Assembly (NCBI GenBank): GCA_963575745.1
Contig: CAUYUJ010005758.1
Coordinates: forward strand, 418,486 to 482,485
Source: Prorocentrum cordatum
Lineage: Eukaryota > Sar > Dinophyceae > Prorocentrales > Prorocentraceae
Length of the DNA: 64,000 bases
Direction of reading: 5' to 3'
Shown here: piece after piece, positions 42,887-52,430 of the stretch
Numbering within the stretch: position 1 is the stretch's first letter
Layout: each line of letters begins with the position of its first letter
The notes under the pieces: generated by a model
The model's input: the letters and a program-made list of their open reading frames with translations, nothing else
The model's database searches: none
Told to the model about the DNA's origin: nothing
Translations under genes and position numbers: made by a program

Positions 42887-43996
42887 CTAAGCAGGCAGCG
42901 GCGACAGGGCCTTGACCGTGTAGCCCTCATTCTCGGAGAAGTTGAGCTCGCCAAGGAAGTTGTTGACAGTCTCTCGAACCGATGCGATGCCAACGAGCTT
43001 CGTAGAGACGACGATGAGCTGGGTCGGGCCCACCTCGCGATCGAAGCCAGGCGGGGCGGGCGGGCGCGACGGCATCTTCCGATCGATCGAGGCCTGGTCC
43101 ATGAGCTCCTGCACCTGTTTCTGAAGGTCGGCGAGCAGGGTGGCGCGATTCTCGATGGCCTGCTCATTCGACTCAACTCTCTGGGACAAAACGTCACATT
43201 GATCCTGCAGTTCACGCTGAAGCCGATCAAACATCGGCCTCGTGGTGTCCATGATCTGCTGGTCGCATAGTTTTGCCTGCGCCTCGATCTGCCGGGCGAG
43301 CGTGGCGAGCGCGGCGAGGATCGGGCCATTAGCGCGCTGAACAGCGGACGAGACGGCAGCCGAGACGATGTGATCAAACTCTCCGCGGAGTTGGTTGAAG
43401 CGGGCAGCGATGTCCGCATGGTAGAATGCACGAGTGAATGCGGCGTGCTGCTCCTCACCATCACGAGCATGAGGGCCAGGGGGATGGACAACGCCGCCAG
43501 GGGGGCAGCCCATCGAAGCGGCCTGCGCCCAGGGATCGAAGGGCGGTGCACCGCTGGGCGTCGAGCAATCGGCATGGGTGCGACGGACTGCGAGATCTGG
43601 CTGCGATGGGAACGCGGGGGCCGCCTCCAACTCTTCCGCCAAGGCCGCGAGCTGAGCTGGGTCTAGGACACCACCAACTGCAGCGGGGTCAGGGCCACGA
43701 TGCGAAGCGGCGGCAGTAGCAGGCGGCGGGACATCCCAGCCTGAACCCCGAGCGCGGCCAGCACGACGAGGGCGACGGGGAGCAGCCATGGGAACACCCG
43801 ATGGACCCCTGGCTGCTGGGCGAGCACGCACGGCACGGCGCACACCGCGGCTTCCTCCACTGCGAGAAGCCGAGCGACGGTCATCCCCTTCAGGGCCTGA
43901 ATTCGAGGAAGCGATTGTGGGGTCGGTATCAGCGTCCTCGCGTGCGTCCACGCGATGCATGTGAGGGTGAGGACGATCGCACACAGCAGGGCCCAT
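42887..43996 (-). CDS. LINE ORF1-like protein (coiled coil plus RRM-like start), truncated
   Basis: From the ATG at 43996 the frame encodes 369 residues. Residues about 1-170 are Ala/Arg/Pro-rich with DPAQLAALAEELE and FDPWAQAAS words. Residues about 190-310 form a likely coiled coil (FTRAFYHADIAARFNQL, FDRLQRELQDQCDVLSQRVE, NRATLLADLQKQVQELMDQA). It is followed by a Pro-rich hinge and an RRM-like strand (GPTQLIVVSTKLVGIASVRE). It stops at 42887 where related proteins continue, so this is a premature TAG. ORF1 proteins bind LINE RNA. A frame extending further upstream to 44890 is open but passes through the inverted-repeat element and triplet tract. Confidence 0.72.
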   Translation of the reverse strand: MGPAVCDRPHPHMHRVDAREDADTDPTIASSNSGPEGDDRRSASRSGGSRGVRRAVRARPAARGPSGVPMAAPRRPRRAGRARGSGWDVPPPATAAASHRGPDPAAVGGVLDPAQLAALAEELEAAPAFPSQPDLAVRRTHADCSTPSGAPPFDPWAQAASMGCPPGGVVHPPGPHARDGEEQHAAFTRAFYHADIAARFNQLRGEFDHIVSAAVSSAVQRANGPILAALATLARQIEAQAKLCDQQIMDTTRPMFDRLQRELQDQCDVLSQRVESNEQAIENRATLLADLQKQVQELMDQASIDRKMPSRPPAPPGFDREVGPTQLIVVSTKLVGIASVRETVNNFLGELNFSENEGYTVKALSPLPA

Positions 43997-44177
43997 CGCG
44001 GACTGTGAGTGAGAGCCGTCGTCGCCTCTCCCCGGTGGAGCCCAGAGGGTCAGATGGTGGGCCACAAAGCACGGGCACTGAAGCTCCTGTGCCGCGAGGC
44101 CTGTCCTCGCAAGAGGGGCGCTTTGAGCCGTCCCCTCGGCAGCGATCAAGCTCGAAGCGCCAGGGAAGCGTTTCGAA

Positions 44178-44199
44178 CTTGAGCCAAAATGGCTACGGA
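44178..44199 (-). other. Dinoflagellate spliced-leader (DinoSL) relic
   Basis: The minus strand reads the complete 22-nt dinoflagellate spliced leader, beginning TCCGTAGCC and ending GGCTCAAG, without mismatch. SL RNA genes carry a GT donor directly after this sequence; here the next bases are TTCGAAAC, so it is not an SL RNA gene. It lies about 180 bp upstream of the LINE ORF1 ATG in the same orientation. The simplest reading is that a trans-spliced LINE mRNA was reverse transcribed and inserted, fixing the leader in the genome. Confidence 0.93.
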
Positions 44200-44437
44200 G
44201 GGAGAGGAATCGGCCCCCCCAGCCCAGTCGGCAACGCAGCTGCCCCCCCGTGAAAAACATCGGGGCAGTTACTGTGCGCGTTGACTGCGATGTGGCAGGG
44301 CCTGCGCGCGACCCCTCGTGGAGCCTCCCGCCGCGGGGCCCGCCGCGGGGCCCACGCGTGCAGCCACGAAACGCACGGAGACACCCAGGGAGCCCGAGGC
44401 GCGCACGGAGAAACCCATGAAGGCCCTCGTAGAGGCC

Positions 44438-44666
44438 TCCTAGATGGGGTCGGAGCAGATGGGGCCGGAGGATCGCACCGCATCGCCGATACATCGGCGA
44501 TGCATCGGCGATGCATCGGCGATGCACCGGCGATGCATCGGCGATGTCGGCGGTACATCGTCGACACCAGCGCAAAGAGAATTGGGTTCCACATCGAGCC
44601 GCATCGCCGATGCATCGGCGATGCGGCGCGATCCTCCGACCCCATCTGCTCCGACCCCATCTAGGA
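44438..44666. mobile_element. MITE-like element with 53-bp near-perfect terminal inverted repeats, copy 2
   Basis: The arms 44438-44490 and 44614-44666 match at 51 of 53 positions when inverted. Both begin TCCTAGATGGGGTCGGAGCA. The 123-bp centre contains tandem 11-bp units CATCGGCGATG, each close to palindromic, which extend the pairing further. No coding capacity. It lies 240 bp outside the LINE 5' end and 30 bp from a CTC tract. Clear target-site duplication not seen. Confidence 0.88.
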
Positions 44667-44689
44667 AACCTAGACCTCGTGCTGCTCCC

Positions 44690-44795
44690 CCATCCATCCG
44701 TCCTCCTCGTCCTCCTCCTCGCCTCCTCCTTTTCCTCCTTCTCCTCCTCCTTCTCCTTCTCCTCCTCCTCCTCCTCCTCCTTCCCTCGCTCCCTC
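44690..44795. repeat. CTC triplet tract
   Basis: Pyrimidine-rich CTC repeats with TTC interruptions, immediately right of the MITE-like element. Confidence 0.88.
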
Positions 44796-44799
44796 CCCC

Positions 44800-45330
44800 A
44801 AAAAGCCCTAGGGCACCCGAGTGGGTCTCCACCCCCGTCACCTAGGGGGACCCCGACGTTGGGGTTACGGCCCCGGGTCCCTCGCCACAAAAAACGCCCC
44901 CTACCGGACGCAGCTCTTGAAGAACTGCTCCCGTGGCTGAAATCTAAGTTCTACGAATTCGCTAAATTATGCAAGGAGAAAGGCAGGAGGAAAGGGAGGG
45001 GCGAGGAAGAAGGCGGAAGCAAGGACGGCCCAGCAGGGCAGGGAGAAGAAAAGGAAAGGGGCGGCTAGGGGCGGGGGCGGTCGGGTCGGTGGTGATAGTG
45101 GCAGCGGTGGTGTTCATGGCGCCGTCGCGCTGGTGGTGGTCGCGGCGTCGCTGGTCGTGGGGGTCTTCGTGATCAGAGTCGTCGTCGCGGCGGGGGTGGT
45201 GGCATTGGTTGTCGTGCAGTTGGCAGTCGCGGTGGCCCGGGTTCGTGGCTGCGGTCGCGGCCGCTTGTGGTGGTCACTGCGCTGGCGGCGGTCGCGGTGG
45301 ACCAAGCGGAGGCGGGGGGCTGCTCGCTTA
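44800..45330. other. No gene seen
   Basis: A short GGAA/GAAGGC-rich stretch (44975-45060) is followed by GTGGTGGTCGCGG-type irregular repeats. This is the 3' side (minus sense) of the LINE fragment B; its 3' UTR may lie here. Confidence 0.4.
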
Positions 45331-45985
45331 GCGCCCGAATTCGCTCAGCAGCATTTCAGTACTATCCCTTTGGAGGGTTCTGCTGATTTGCCGCCAGAGG
45401 CTGCCCAGCAGCTCGGAGCGCTCGCCGTCGTCTAGGTCGGCTCCGGAGCTGCGGACGAAGCTGGCGGCTTCATCGCTGGGCTGGCCCCCTGTCTCGAAGA
45501 CGAAGGGGACGAGCTCGCCCACGGGTGGAGGGTACTGCTCCCGCTTCTGTTCCATATTTTGGGCGGCCGCCAAGCCGTCTCTGTCTGCACGGGCACCCCT
45601 GCGTGGAGCGTAGGTTGAAAGTACGCAGGTGATTTCCAAATCGCTGTAGACGTGGCGCCCGTTGGCCAGGTCGTTAGTGGAGAGGTCGAGAAACGCTTGC
45701 TGCAGCACCCGGGTGCGGGGGTGGCGACGATCCCAAGCAGGGACGGCCTGCTCCGTGGGCGCCGCGAAGCCTGTGAGCTCCTTGTGTTTCTCAGAGTGCC
45801 AGTCGCGACAATTGTTGTGGCGCTGGTTGCGCGACGCGCCCACCTCGCACTTGACTGCGTGCCAGCCGTGCGGGTCGAGGGCCTCGTTGCAGAGACTTCC
45901 AGCCTCGCGGCGGTACTGGCAGCGGGAGCCAGGCGGGCAGACCGGGACGCAGAGCCGCCGCTTGAGGTTGCCACAGAAGTGCCCT
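45328..45985 (-). pseudogene. LINE ORF2 C-terminal fragment B (zinc plus nuclease-like)
   Basis: The minus frame is protein-like from 45985: FCGNLKRRLCVPVCPPGSRC, then CNEALDPHGWHAVKCEVGAS, a Cys/His cluster typical of dinoflagellate LINE C-termini. TEQAVPAWD, AFLDLSTNDLANGRH and VYSDLEITCVLS follow, in the spacing of a restriction-enzyme-like nuclease core. It ends at a stop (45330-45328). Upstream the frame dissolves into the CTC array, so the element is 5' truncated at, or joined to, that array. It is not part of LINE A, whose C-terminus is different. Confidence 0.75.
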
Positions 45986-46465
45986 TCCTCCCTCCCTCCC
46001 TCTCTCCCTCCCTCCCTCCCTCCTCCTCCTCCTCCTCCTCCTCCTCCTCCTCCTCCTCCTCCTCCTCCTCCTCCCCTTCCTCCCCCTCCCTCCCTTCCTC
46101 CTGCTCTCCCCCTCCTCCTCCTCCTCCTCCTCCTCCTCCTCCTCCTCCCTCCTCCTCCTCCCTCCTCTCCTCCTCCTCCTCCTCCTCCTCCTCCCTCCTC
46201 CTCCTCCTCCTCCTCCTCCTCCTCCTCCTCCTCTCCTCCTCCTCCTCCTCCTCCTCCTCCTCCTCCTCCTCCTCCTCCTCCTCCTCCTCCTCCTCCTCTC
46301 CTCCTCCCCTCCTCCTCCTCCTCCTCCTCCTCCTCCTCCTCCTCCTCCTCCCCTCCTCCTCCTCCTCCTCCTCCTCTCCTCCTCCTCCTCCTCCTCCTCC
46401 TCCTCCTCCTCCTCCTCCTCCTCCTCCTCCTCCTCCTCCTCCTCCTCCTCCTCCTCCTCCTCCTC
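45985..46465. repeat. CTC triplet array, about 480 bp
   Basis: Very pure CTC repeats with occasional CCC or TCCC interruptions. Open frames coding poly-Arg, Gly or Glu (minus) and poly-Pro, Ser or Leu (plus) run through it and should not be read as proteins. Confidence 0.97.
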
Positions 46466-46486
46466 ATCACATCACACCAGTCACTT

Positions 46487-46927
46487 GAACACTATGGGCA
46501 GATGTTTATACCACCTCCCTTTTTTCTCGGCAATGGCTGGGCTGATCGGTTCGCTCGTGCTGGTGCTCTGGAGCAGAAGGTCAGCCAGGTCTACGAGGAG
46601 TTCTGTATGATAGAGTATCGGCAGCATCAGCAAGTGGCTAAGTACATGGCATGGGCGATGCGCAGGATGCTCACGGTAGGTGGATGGGAGCCCGAGCAAG
46701 AAGATGTACCAGTGCGTGCTCCTCCTTATCTACAGCCTCGGCTTACGGTTGTTGAGCATCAGCTGGTTCGTCTTGAATCGGGCTGTCTTCTTTGCAGGGC
46801 GTGTTGCCGCACTACGGCGGTGTCTGGAGGATCTACTCTGGCACAGTTTCTCCGATCGGAGTGCCTGCCCAATTTCATTGACAGTGCTCGCGCTGATGCG
46901 CATATTCGCAAGTATGGGGCTTATTGA
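46487..46927 (+). pseudogene. LINE fragment C: RNase H end and Cys-rich tail
   Basis: The plus frame after the CTC array reads FFLGNGWADRFARAGALEQK; GN-x2-AD-x2-A is the last conserved RNase H motif. QHQQVAKYMAWAMRRMLTVG follows, then CLLCRACCRT and the end at 46927. The Cys-x2-Cys pair after RNase H is usual in LINE ORF2 tails. After the stop another frame continues VAKSWAVEAALEATDRFEAQ to about 47030. The N-terminal part is replaced by the CTC array. Confidence 0.7.
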
Positions 46928-47030
46928 GTGGCCAAGTCTTGGGCGGTCGAAGCTGCTCTGGAGGCTACTGATCGTTTTGAGGCTCAGGAGGGGGAGATGC
47001 TACCACCTGCTGATGGTGTAGTTTCCTCCA

Positions 47031-47840
47031 CTTGAGACGCTGAAGATGTGATTGTGCATGATGGTCATCGACTTAGGCGTGCAGGTGCTACTGTATTATT
47101 TGAGGAATGTGTATCTTGGTCGCGTTCGGGACACTCGGCGGCTCTGCACAGAACTTGCGCTGGATTTCCCACTGGAGAGGACAAGGCTTCCACTTGCTTG
47201 TCGAACCTTCGTCGGTTACGACAGTCGATGGCCTCGCGACACCTCAAGACCAAGAAGTCGCTCTAAAATTTCTCTCCTGGATGGGGTGAGTCGTCCTCGG
47301 CAAGAGCCTGCGTGCACCGTGGGCTCACCTGTCAGGCTGTGAGCATCTTCTGGCGCTTGTCGTCGGGCGTCTCAACGCGTCACGGCGTCACGGTCCCGAG
47401 GCCCGCCGGGCGTCACGGCGTCACGGTCCGGGGCCAGGGACCCTTCCGCTCTCCTCACATCTTCTGGCGCTTGTCGTGCAGTTGGAGATGCTCTTCATTT
47501 GTGCCGTTGGTGTTTGATCGCGGTACTATTTCAGCTGTTGGTTCAATGACTCTTTTCTGGCCCCCACCGCTGCGGGGGCCCTATTCTGCCAGTCCAGGCT
47601 GGTAGGGGGCTGGGGGAGCTCCCCGCGAATCACTTGATTTTTGAGATATGGTGCGTCGTCAGCGAGGCCGTGTCTCTTTGGTGTTGAACTATGGGGTGGT
47701 GTCAGGGTCACTCACATGCTCAACGGCGTCGTTCAGGCCTCGGTCGAGGCCTGATGCGGGCCCTCTGGCCCCTCCCTCAGCCGCCGCGTGTTCGGGACAC
47801 GGACGCGTGCACCACGCCTCGTACCATCGTACCCTCGTAC
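47031..47840. other. No confident gene
   Basis: Mixed composition. A short direct repeat CGTCACGGCGTCACGG occurs at 47380-47395 and again at 47410-47425. Open frames at 47052-47342 (plus) are not recognised. Confidence 0.4.
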
Positions 47841-47845
47841 CCTCG

Positions 47846-47915
47846 TACCCTCCTCCTCCTCCTCCTCCTCCTGCTCCTCCTCCTCCTCCTCCTCCTCCTC
47901 CTCCTCCAACCTCCT
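47846..47915. repeat. CTC triplet tract
   Basis: About 20 CTC units with one TGC interruption, preceded by a GTACCCTC triple repeat (47826-47850). Confidence 0.88.
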
Positions 47916-48590
47916 CCGCCTCCGTCCTCGTCGTCTCGCCCTCGTCGCCTCGTCCGTGTCGTCTCGTCCTCTTCGTCTTCGTCGCCGCGCCGAGCACATC
48001 GTCTTCGTCGTCAGTCGCGTGTGCCGACCGCCGCTCCCTCGCTTTTTGCATCCAGGGGGCTGGCGCCCCGCGCCGCGGCCGCCAGGGGTCCAGCAGCGGC
48101 CGCCGCCGGCCGAGCCACAGCATGAAAGGGGGGGGGATGAGCAGAGAGGGGGTGAGGGAGGGAGGGGTTCCCTGACACCCATTCGCTGCGGAAAAATCAC
48201 GACGGAGCGTTGTTGCTCGTCGTCGGCATCCTTGGTGCCTTTTCCAGGCCTCCGGGGCATCAAAAACTACTCAGGATGAAAAAGAAGTCCTGGGGGGGGG
48301 GTCCAGACGTCCAGGGGGACACAGAAGAAACGAAACAAAAAACACGCGACGTCGGATGTCTGGGATGAAGGAGGGAGGAGGAGGGAGCCCAAAGCCGGCG
48401 GAACGGTTGGGCAGCGACTGGCTGGAAACTGAGCTGGGCCCTGCTCGGTTTTTCGCGCGTGCCGTTTGATTTTTTCCTGGTCCACGACGTAGCACTGCTG
48501 GCAATAATTCGGCGGCCTTTGTGGCTCTCAACATGCCGCTCGATGAATGGCTTGGTGATTGTACCACTGGTGGGGGACTAGGAAGAGGAG
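47916..48590. other. No confident gene
   Basis: GTCGTCTCG-type pyrimidine-rich DNA, then GC-rich sequence with G runs at 48130 and 48292. No recognised product. Confidence 0.4.
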
Positions 48591-48900
48591 GGTGGAAAAG
48601 GGAGCGAGGAGGGAGGAGGAGGAGGAGGAGGAGGAGGAGGAGGAGGAGGAGGAGGAGGTGTAGGAGGAGGGGACGGAAAGAGAGGAGGGAGAGAGGGAGA
48701 GGAGGGAAGGGGAGGAGGGAGGGCTCGCTTTCTCAACGTCGGATGTGGCAGGTGCTGCTCTCGAAGAGGGAGGGAGGGAGGAGGGAGGGAGGAGGGAGGG
48801 AGGGAGGAGGGAGGGAGGGAGGGAGGGAGGGATAAGGACGAGGAGGCGGAGAGGGGAGGGAGGAACCGAAGAGGGAGCCGGAAGGGGGAGGGGGACGGGG
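48590..48900. repeat. GGA and GGGA purine tracts
   Basis: GGA repeats at 48600-48660 and GGGA/GGAGGGA repeats at 48765-48835, with purine-rich spacers. The purine-rich strand is plus, opposite to the CTC tracts on the left. Confidence 0.85.
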
Positions 48901-48994
48901 AGGAGCAGCAGCAGAGACGATAGAGACGAGTGGAGAATAGGACAGGAGGCGGAACAACGATGAAGGCATACTGAACTCGGAGAGTTAGGTGAAA

Positions 48995-49295
48995 ACACCA
49001 GGGAGCGAGAGAGAGAGAGAGAGAGAAACAAAGAGAGAGAGAGAGAGAGCGAAACATGTATATATATACATCAGAGGCGAGAGAGAGAGAGAGAGCGCGA
49101 GAGAAACAGACGAGAGAGCTTGAGAGAGCGAGATAGATAGAGATAACACATGTGCACATGTATAAAGGAAGAGGGGAACGTGTAACATACAACAGAAACA
49201 TGCGGCAAAGAGAGAAAGAGAGAGAGAGAGAGACTAGCGAATGTGAGAGAGAGAGGGAAGATCAGAGAGAGAGAGAGAACAAAAAAAAAAGTGAG
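48995..49295. repeat. GA dinucleotide-rich tract
   Basis: GAGAGA runs with short interruptions, including TATATATACAT at 49059-49069 and a poly-A run at 49280-49290. It continues the plus-strand purine bias from 48590. Confidence 0.88.
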
Positions 49296-49640
49296 GGAGA
49301 GTGAGCTAGAGCAATGTGGAAAGTATGCCCTGAGAGTTGCGTGAGTCTGTGGCGCACGGCGTGTGAGAGGAATGTCGACAAGCCAGAAAAAAACGTCGTC
49401 TGTTTGCCTGAAGGCGGGCGAACTATGGGCATCTGGAGCTGGGGTGGTGGTGTATGTTGTGGTCTGCGGGTTCTTACGTGGTCTGTGTCGCGACTCTGCT
49501 CCGTGATTGGAGGCGCAATTTCTGCTTGTGTGTCGGTCGTCCGTGCCTCCTCTGGAAAGGCGACCTGATCAGTCGGATGAAGGTGCTTTGTTTGGTTGCA
49601 GTGTTGGTGTCTGCGCTGCTAGCGTAGGAGTTTGATGCCG
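49296..49640. other. No gene seen
   Basis: Unique, G/T-rich on the plus strand. A short open frame at 49314-49568 is unassigned. Confidence 0.35.
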
Positions 49641-49658
49641 AAGGGGTGCATATGCTGC

Positions 49659-50420
49659 CTACCGATTGCTGCGTAGGTGCCTCGTGGCAGCGAATCCTGC
49701 ATAGCAGAGCATCGCCGCTGTTCTGGGTAAGTCCACAGCCCAATCGCCTCCCATGCACTGTGCCACTATTGTAATTGCCGTGGTAGTCATGGCGTCTGGT
49801 GCTGTCGTGCGTAGCCTAAGCTTGTCGTGGATATGCTGGTTGACAAGAGCTACGCTAATGCGGCAATGAAGGTCGTCATTGTACGGGTCCTGCATGTCGT
49901 CAATCGCGGCTCTTAGTCTCAGTCTAGGTGCTGCTGCCAGTCGTGGTGGTGATGGTGGTTAATGTGGGTCTGTCTTTGGTGGCGTACTTGAGGATGAGTC
50001 CCTCAGTAGGCTCTGCTGGTGGTATCGTGGAGTCGAACTGTGGTACTGCCTGGAGGTCTGGTCGTAAAGGTGGGCGTGGTAGCACGTGTGGGTATTGTTG
50101 CTGGCGAAGTACTCGCTGTTGTATTTGTCGAGGTACCTGTGCCACGTGTCAAAGAGAAGATGGTCGTTGGGGAACCTTCACGTGTAGCTGTTGTCGTGAC
50201 CATTGTAATGGATCACGCAGTGCCAACGGTATTCGCCCATGCTGTCATCCGAGGAGCGGTGCACTGTCCATCCCGGTGCGCAATGCATATCGTGCTGAGG
50301 GTGTGGTGGTAGGGATGTCAATGTAAATGGCGTGGGTTCGTTGCTGTAGTAGTCGCTGTCACTGTTATTGCTGCCCCACAGGTCGTCGGCAGGTGCTGAT
50401 GCGGCTTTGCGAGTGGCCAT
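49659..50420 (-). pseudogene. Coding relic with in-frame stop, unknown protein
   Basis: The minus frame ending at 50178 reads [40 protein letters not shown], then GEYRWHCVIHYNGHDNSYT and a TGA. After the TGA the same frame continues with equal quality: RFPNDHLLFDTWHRYLDKYN, SEYFASNNTHTCYHAHLYDQ. Further on, the frame 49895-49659 reads QDPYNDDLHCRISVALVNQH. The spaced Cys, Trp and Tyr residues suggest an extracellular fold. No family is recognised. TGA could be a decay mutation. The upper end dissolves into a CTC tract. Confidence 0.5.
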
Positions 50421-50467
50421 GGCCGCCGATTGTGGTAGCCGTGCGTTGTCGCAGTCGACTGAGTGCC

Positions 50468-50830
50468 ATTGCCCCTCCTCCTCCTCCTCCTCCTCCTCCT
50501 CCTCCTCCCACTCCGCCTTCCCCTCATGCTCCTCTCCCCCCACCTCCAAGGAACGAGCGCGAGTGGGGCAATCTGAAGGGGGACAAAAGCTGGCGAGCGG
50601 GACGGGGGGGAGGGGAACGAGGAAGAGGGGAAGGAGAAGAGTAGAAAGAGGGAAAAAGGAAGAGGAGGCGGAGGAGGAGGACGACGAGAAGAAGGAGGAA
50701 TGGAGGAGGGGGGAGGAGGGAGGAGTAAGAACACGGAGTGTGCAGAGAAGAAAAAGGAGGGAGAACGAGCAGGAGAGTGAAGAAAGGGAGGCGGAGTGAG
50801 AGAAAGAGAAAGAAGAGGAGGCAAAGAAAA
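50468..50830. repeat. CTC tract followed by purine-rich DNA
   Basis: CTC repeats at 50472-50512 and GAGGAGGA/GAAAGAGG purine-rich sequence at 50610-50825, again a strand-bias flip. Confidence 0.8.
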
Positions 50831-52035
50831 GGAGGTCACAGGACACACTAAGACCAGGCAAGGAATGCACAGTTGCAGACTACAGGAATTGAAAACATGC
50901 AACGCAGATAGAGAAGCTCACACCACATGAACTGTACCGTTTGCCTGGCCCCATCTCGTCTCGCAGTCCCGAACTTGCTACCACAGCTTGCGTGGACTCA
51001 CGTACGAAACGAGTGGCTCAACACGCAGAGTAATGTGTGGCACTCCATGTGCGGCTGGCTATGACATGACAACAAACAACACAACTTCGTGATTCCACGA
51101 TTCATTCCGCCCTCATGCCAGCGCACTCACTTTCATAGCATTGTGCGTCCCCGCGCCATCATGGCATTGTTGCTCCTCCGCCTGCTCTGTGTCATCCTCC
51201 GTTTCCTTCTGAGGGCGCTCATGCTGCTGGATCGGCTTCCCATGCTGTCCCGCTCAAAGGTTTGAATGCTCGTCGTCATCATCACCATCATCATCCTGCT
51301 CAACAGCCTGAGTCCAATCATCATCACCATTAGCCTCGCCATCCTCATCATCCTAATATCTAGCCCAATCGTGCTCATCTTCCCCTGCAGCTGCCGCTAC
51401 CGCAGTTGCTCCAGGTGCTCCGAACCTCGAAAATGTGAGGCATGAGCATGGACAAACCCAACTCTAAAGCCACAAAAGCCAAGAACAGGCAATGCCAGAC
51501 AATTCGAATCCAGAGCGTCCACGAACTCAAACATCCAGCAGCCATGATCCCAACACCAAGCCCACCAACAGAGCGCAACGCGCAGCATGCCACATCAAAA
51601 ACACGCCAACACAAACCATATCATTAATTCAAACTACCGCGAACAAATTCGTATCACACCAATGCGGAAACAACACAATTCCTTAACAGTCTGAACCCGG
51701 ATCGCAACACCAAACACACATGCACAAAGACGACGCAACGCACAACCTGGCAGATCCAAGCAAAGCAAACGCCGCACATCTCAACGTGACGCGGCAACGT
51801 AATTAGACCAAAGCAAAGCAGCCGTGACAGGGTAGCGCAAAACAAAGAAAATCCAACCACTAAACACATGAATGGAGAGAAAAAGGAAGGGTTTTGAGGA
51901 GATCGAGAACACCTAAACCATCAAGGCCCAAAGCGGGAAACCGACCCATCCAACCACAAAAACCAAACCCGCACCCCGAAACACCGCCTTCCGATTCCCA
52001 AAAGCTATCGCAAACCCCGAAACTGACCGACAATC
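50831..52035. other. Gene-free, comparatively A-rich stretch
   Basis: Lower GC than the rest, with CATCATCATC-like words at 51270-51360 and an A/C-rich plus strand at 51430-51870. No product recognised. Confidence 0.45.
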
Positions 52036-52039
52036 GGGA

Positions 52040-52430
52040 GGCACACGAGGCACCCAACAGCCCCCAAGAAGCGCCCAATCGATCCCATGCGGCCTCCAAG
52101 AGGCGTCCAGACCCCCGAGGCCCTTTCAAGTATGGCCCTGACAAGCCAAAAGCATTGATTGACAAGGTGTGTCTTCATGGTCGAAGATCGGTCCTCTTGC
52201 GGTCTTCGACTGCCCAGAAAAGCTGTGAGAGCCCCAAGAGGGCCCGTAGTCGGCCAAGGACAACTCACAGAGAGCCCAAGCTGGCCCAAGAGGGCCCTTG
52301 GAAGGACATAGAATAGCCAAAGAGAGCCCGTAGACGGCCCAAGAAGGCCCAAACGACCCCACAGAGTACCCCAAGAGCCTAAGTCGGCCCAAGACTGCCC
52401 AACTAGTCCCCATGAGAGCTCCCCAAGAAA
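52040..52430. repeat. GGCCCAAGA-type minisatellite, third array
   Basis: Degenerate GGCCCAAGAGGGCCC, GGCCCGTAG and CCCAAGAGCC units in the same orientation as 15110-15600 and 16650-17105. Confidence 0.75.

Larger units (their letters stand above)
37600..44199 (-). mobile_element. LINE (non-LTR) retrotransposon, dinoflagellate type, degraded
   Basis: On the minus strand the parts appear in LINE order: spliced-leader relic (44199-44178), ORF1 with coiled coil and RRM-like region (43996-42453), AP-type endonuclease (42351-41520), linker, RT (41000-39700), C-terminal zinc motif (about 39.07 kb) and a Ser/Pro-rich plus helical tail (to about 37.6 kb). Frame changes and at least one in-frame stop interrupt it, so it is a dead copy, but it is nearly full length. 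The 3' end and target duplications were not located. Confidence 0.85.

Noticed and set aside
44178-44199. SL RNA gene
   Set aside because: The leader is complete, but the next bases are TTCGAAAC instead of a GT donor, and no SL RNA body or tandem SL gene unit follows. A relic is the better call.
42887-44890. A single 667-residue protein
   Set aside because: The upstream 300 codons run through the SL relic, the MITE-like element and a CTC tract. ORF1 most likely begins at the ATG at 43996.
45328-46470. A 380-residue Arg/Gly/Glu-rich protein
   Set aside because: Only the part below 45985 is protein-like (LINE fragment B). The rest is the CTC array.
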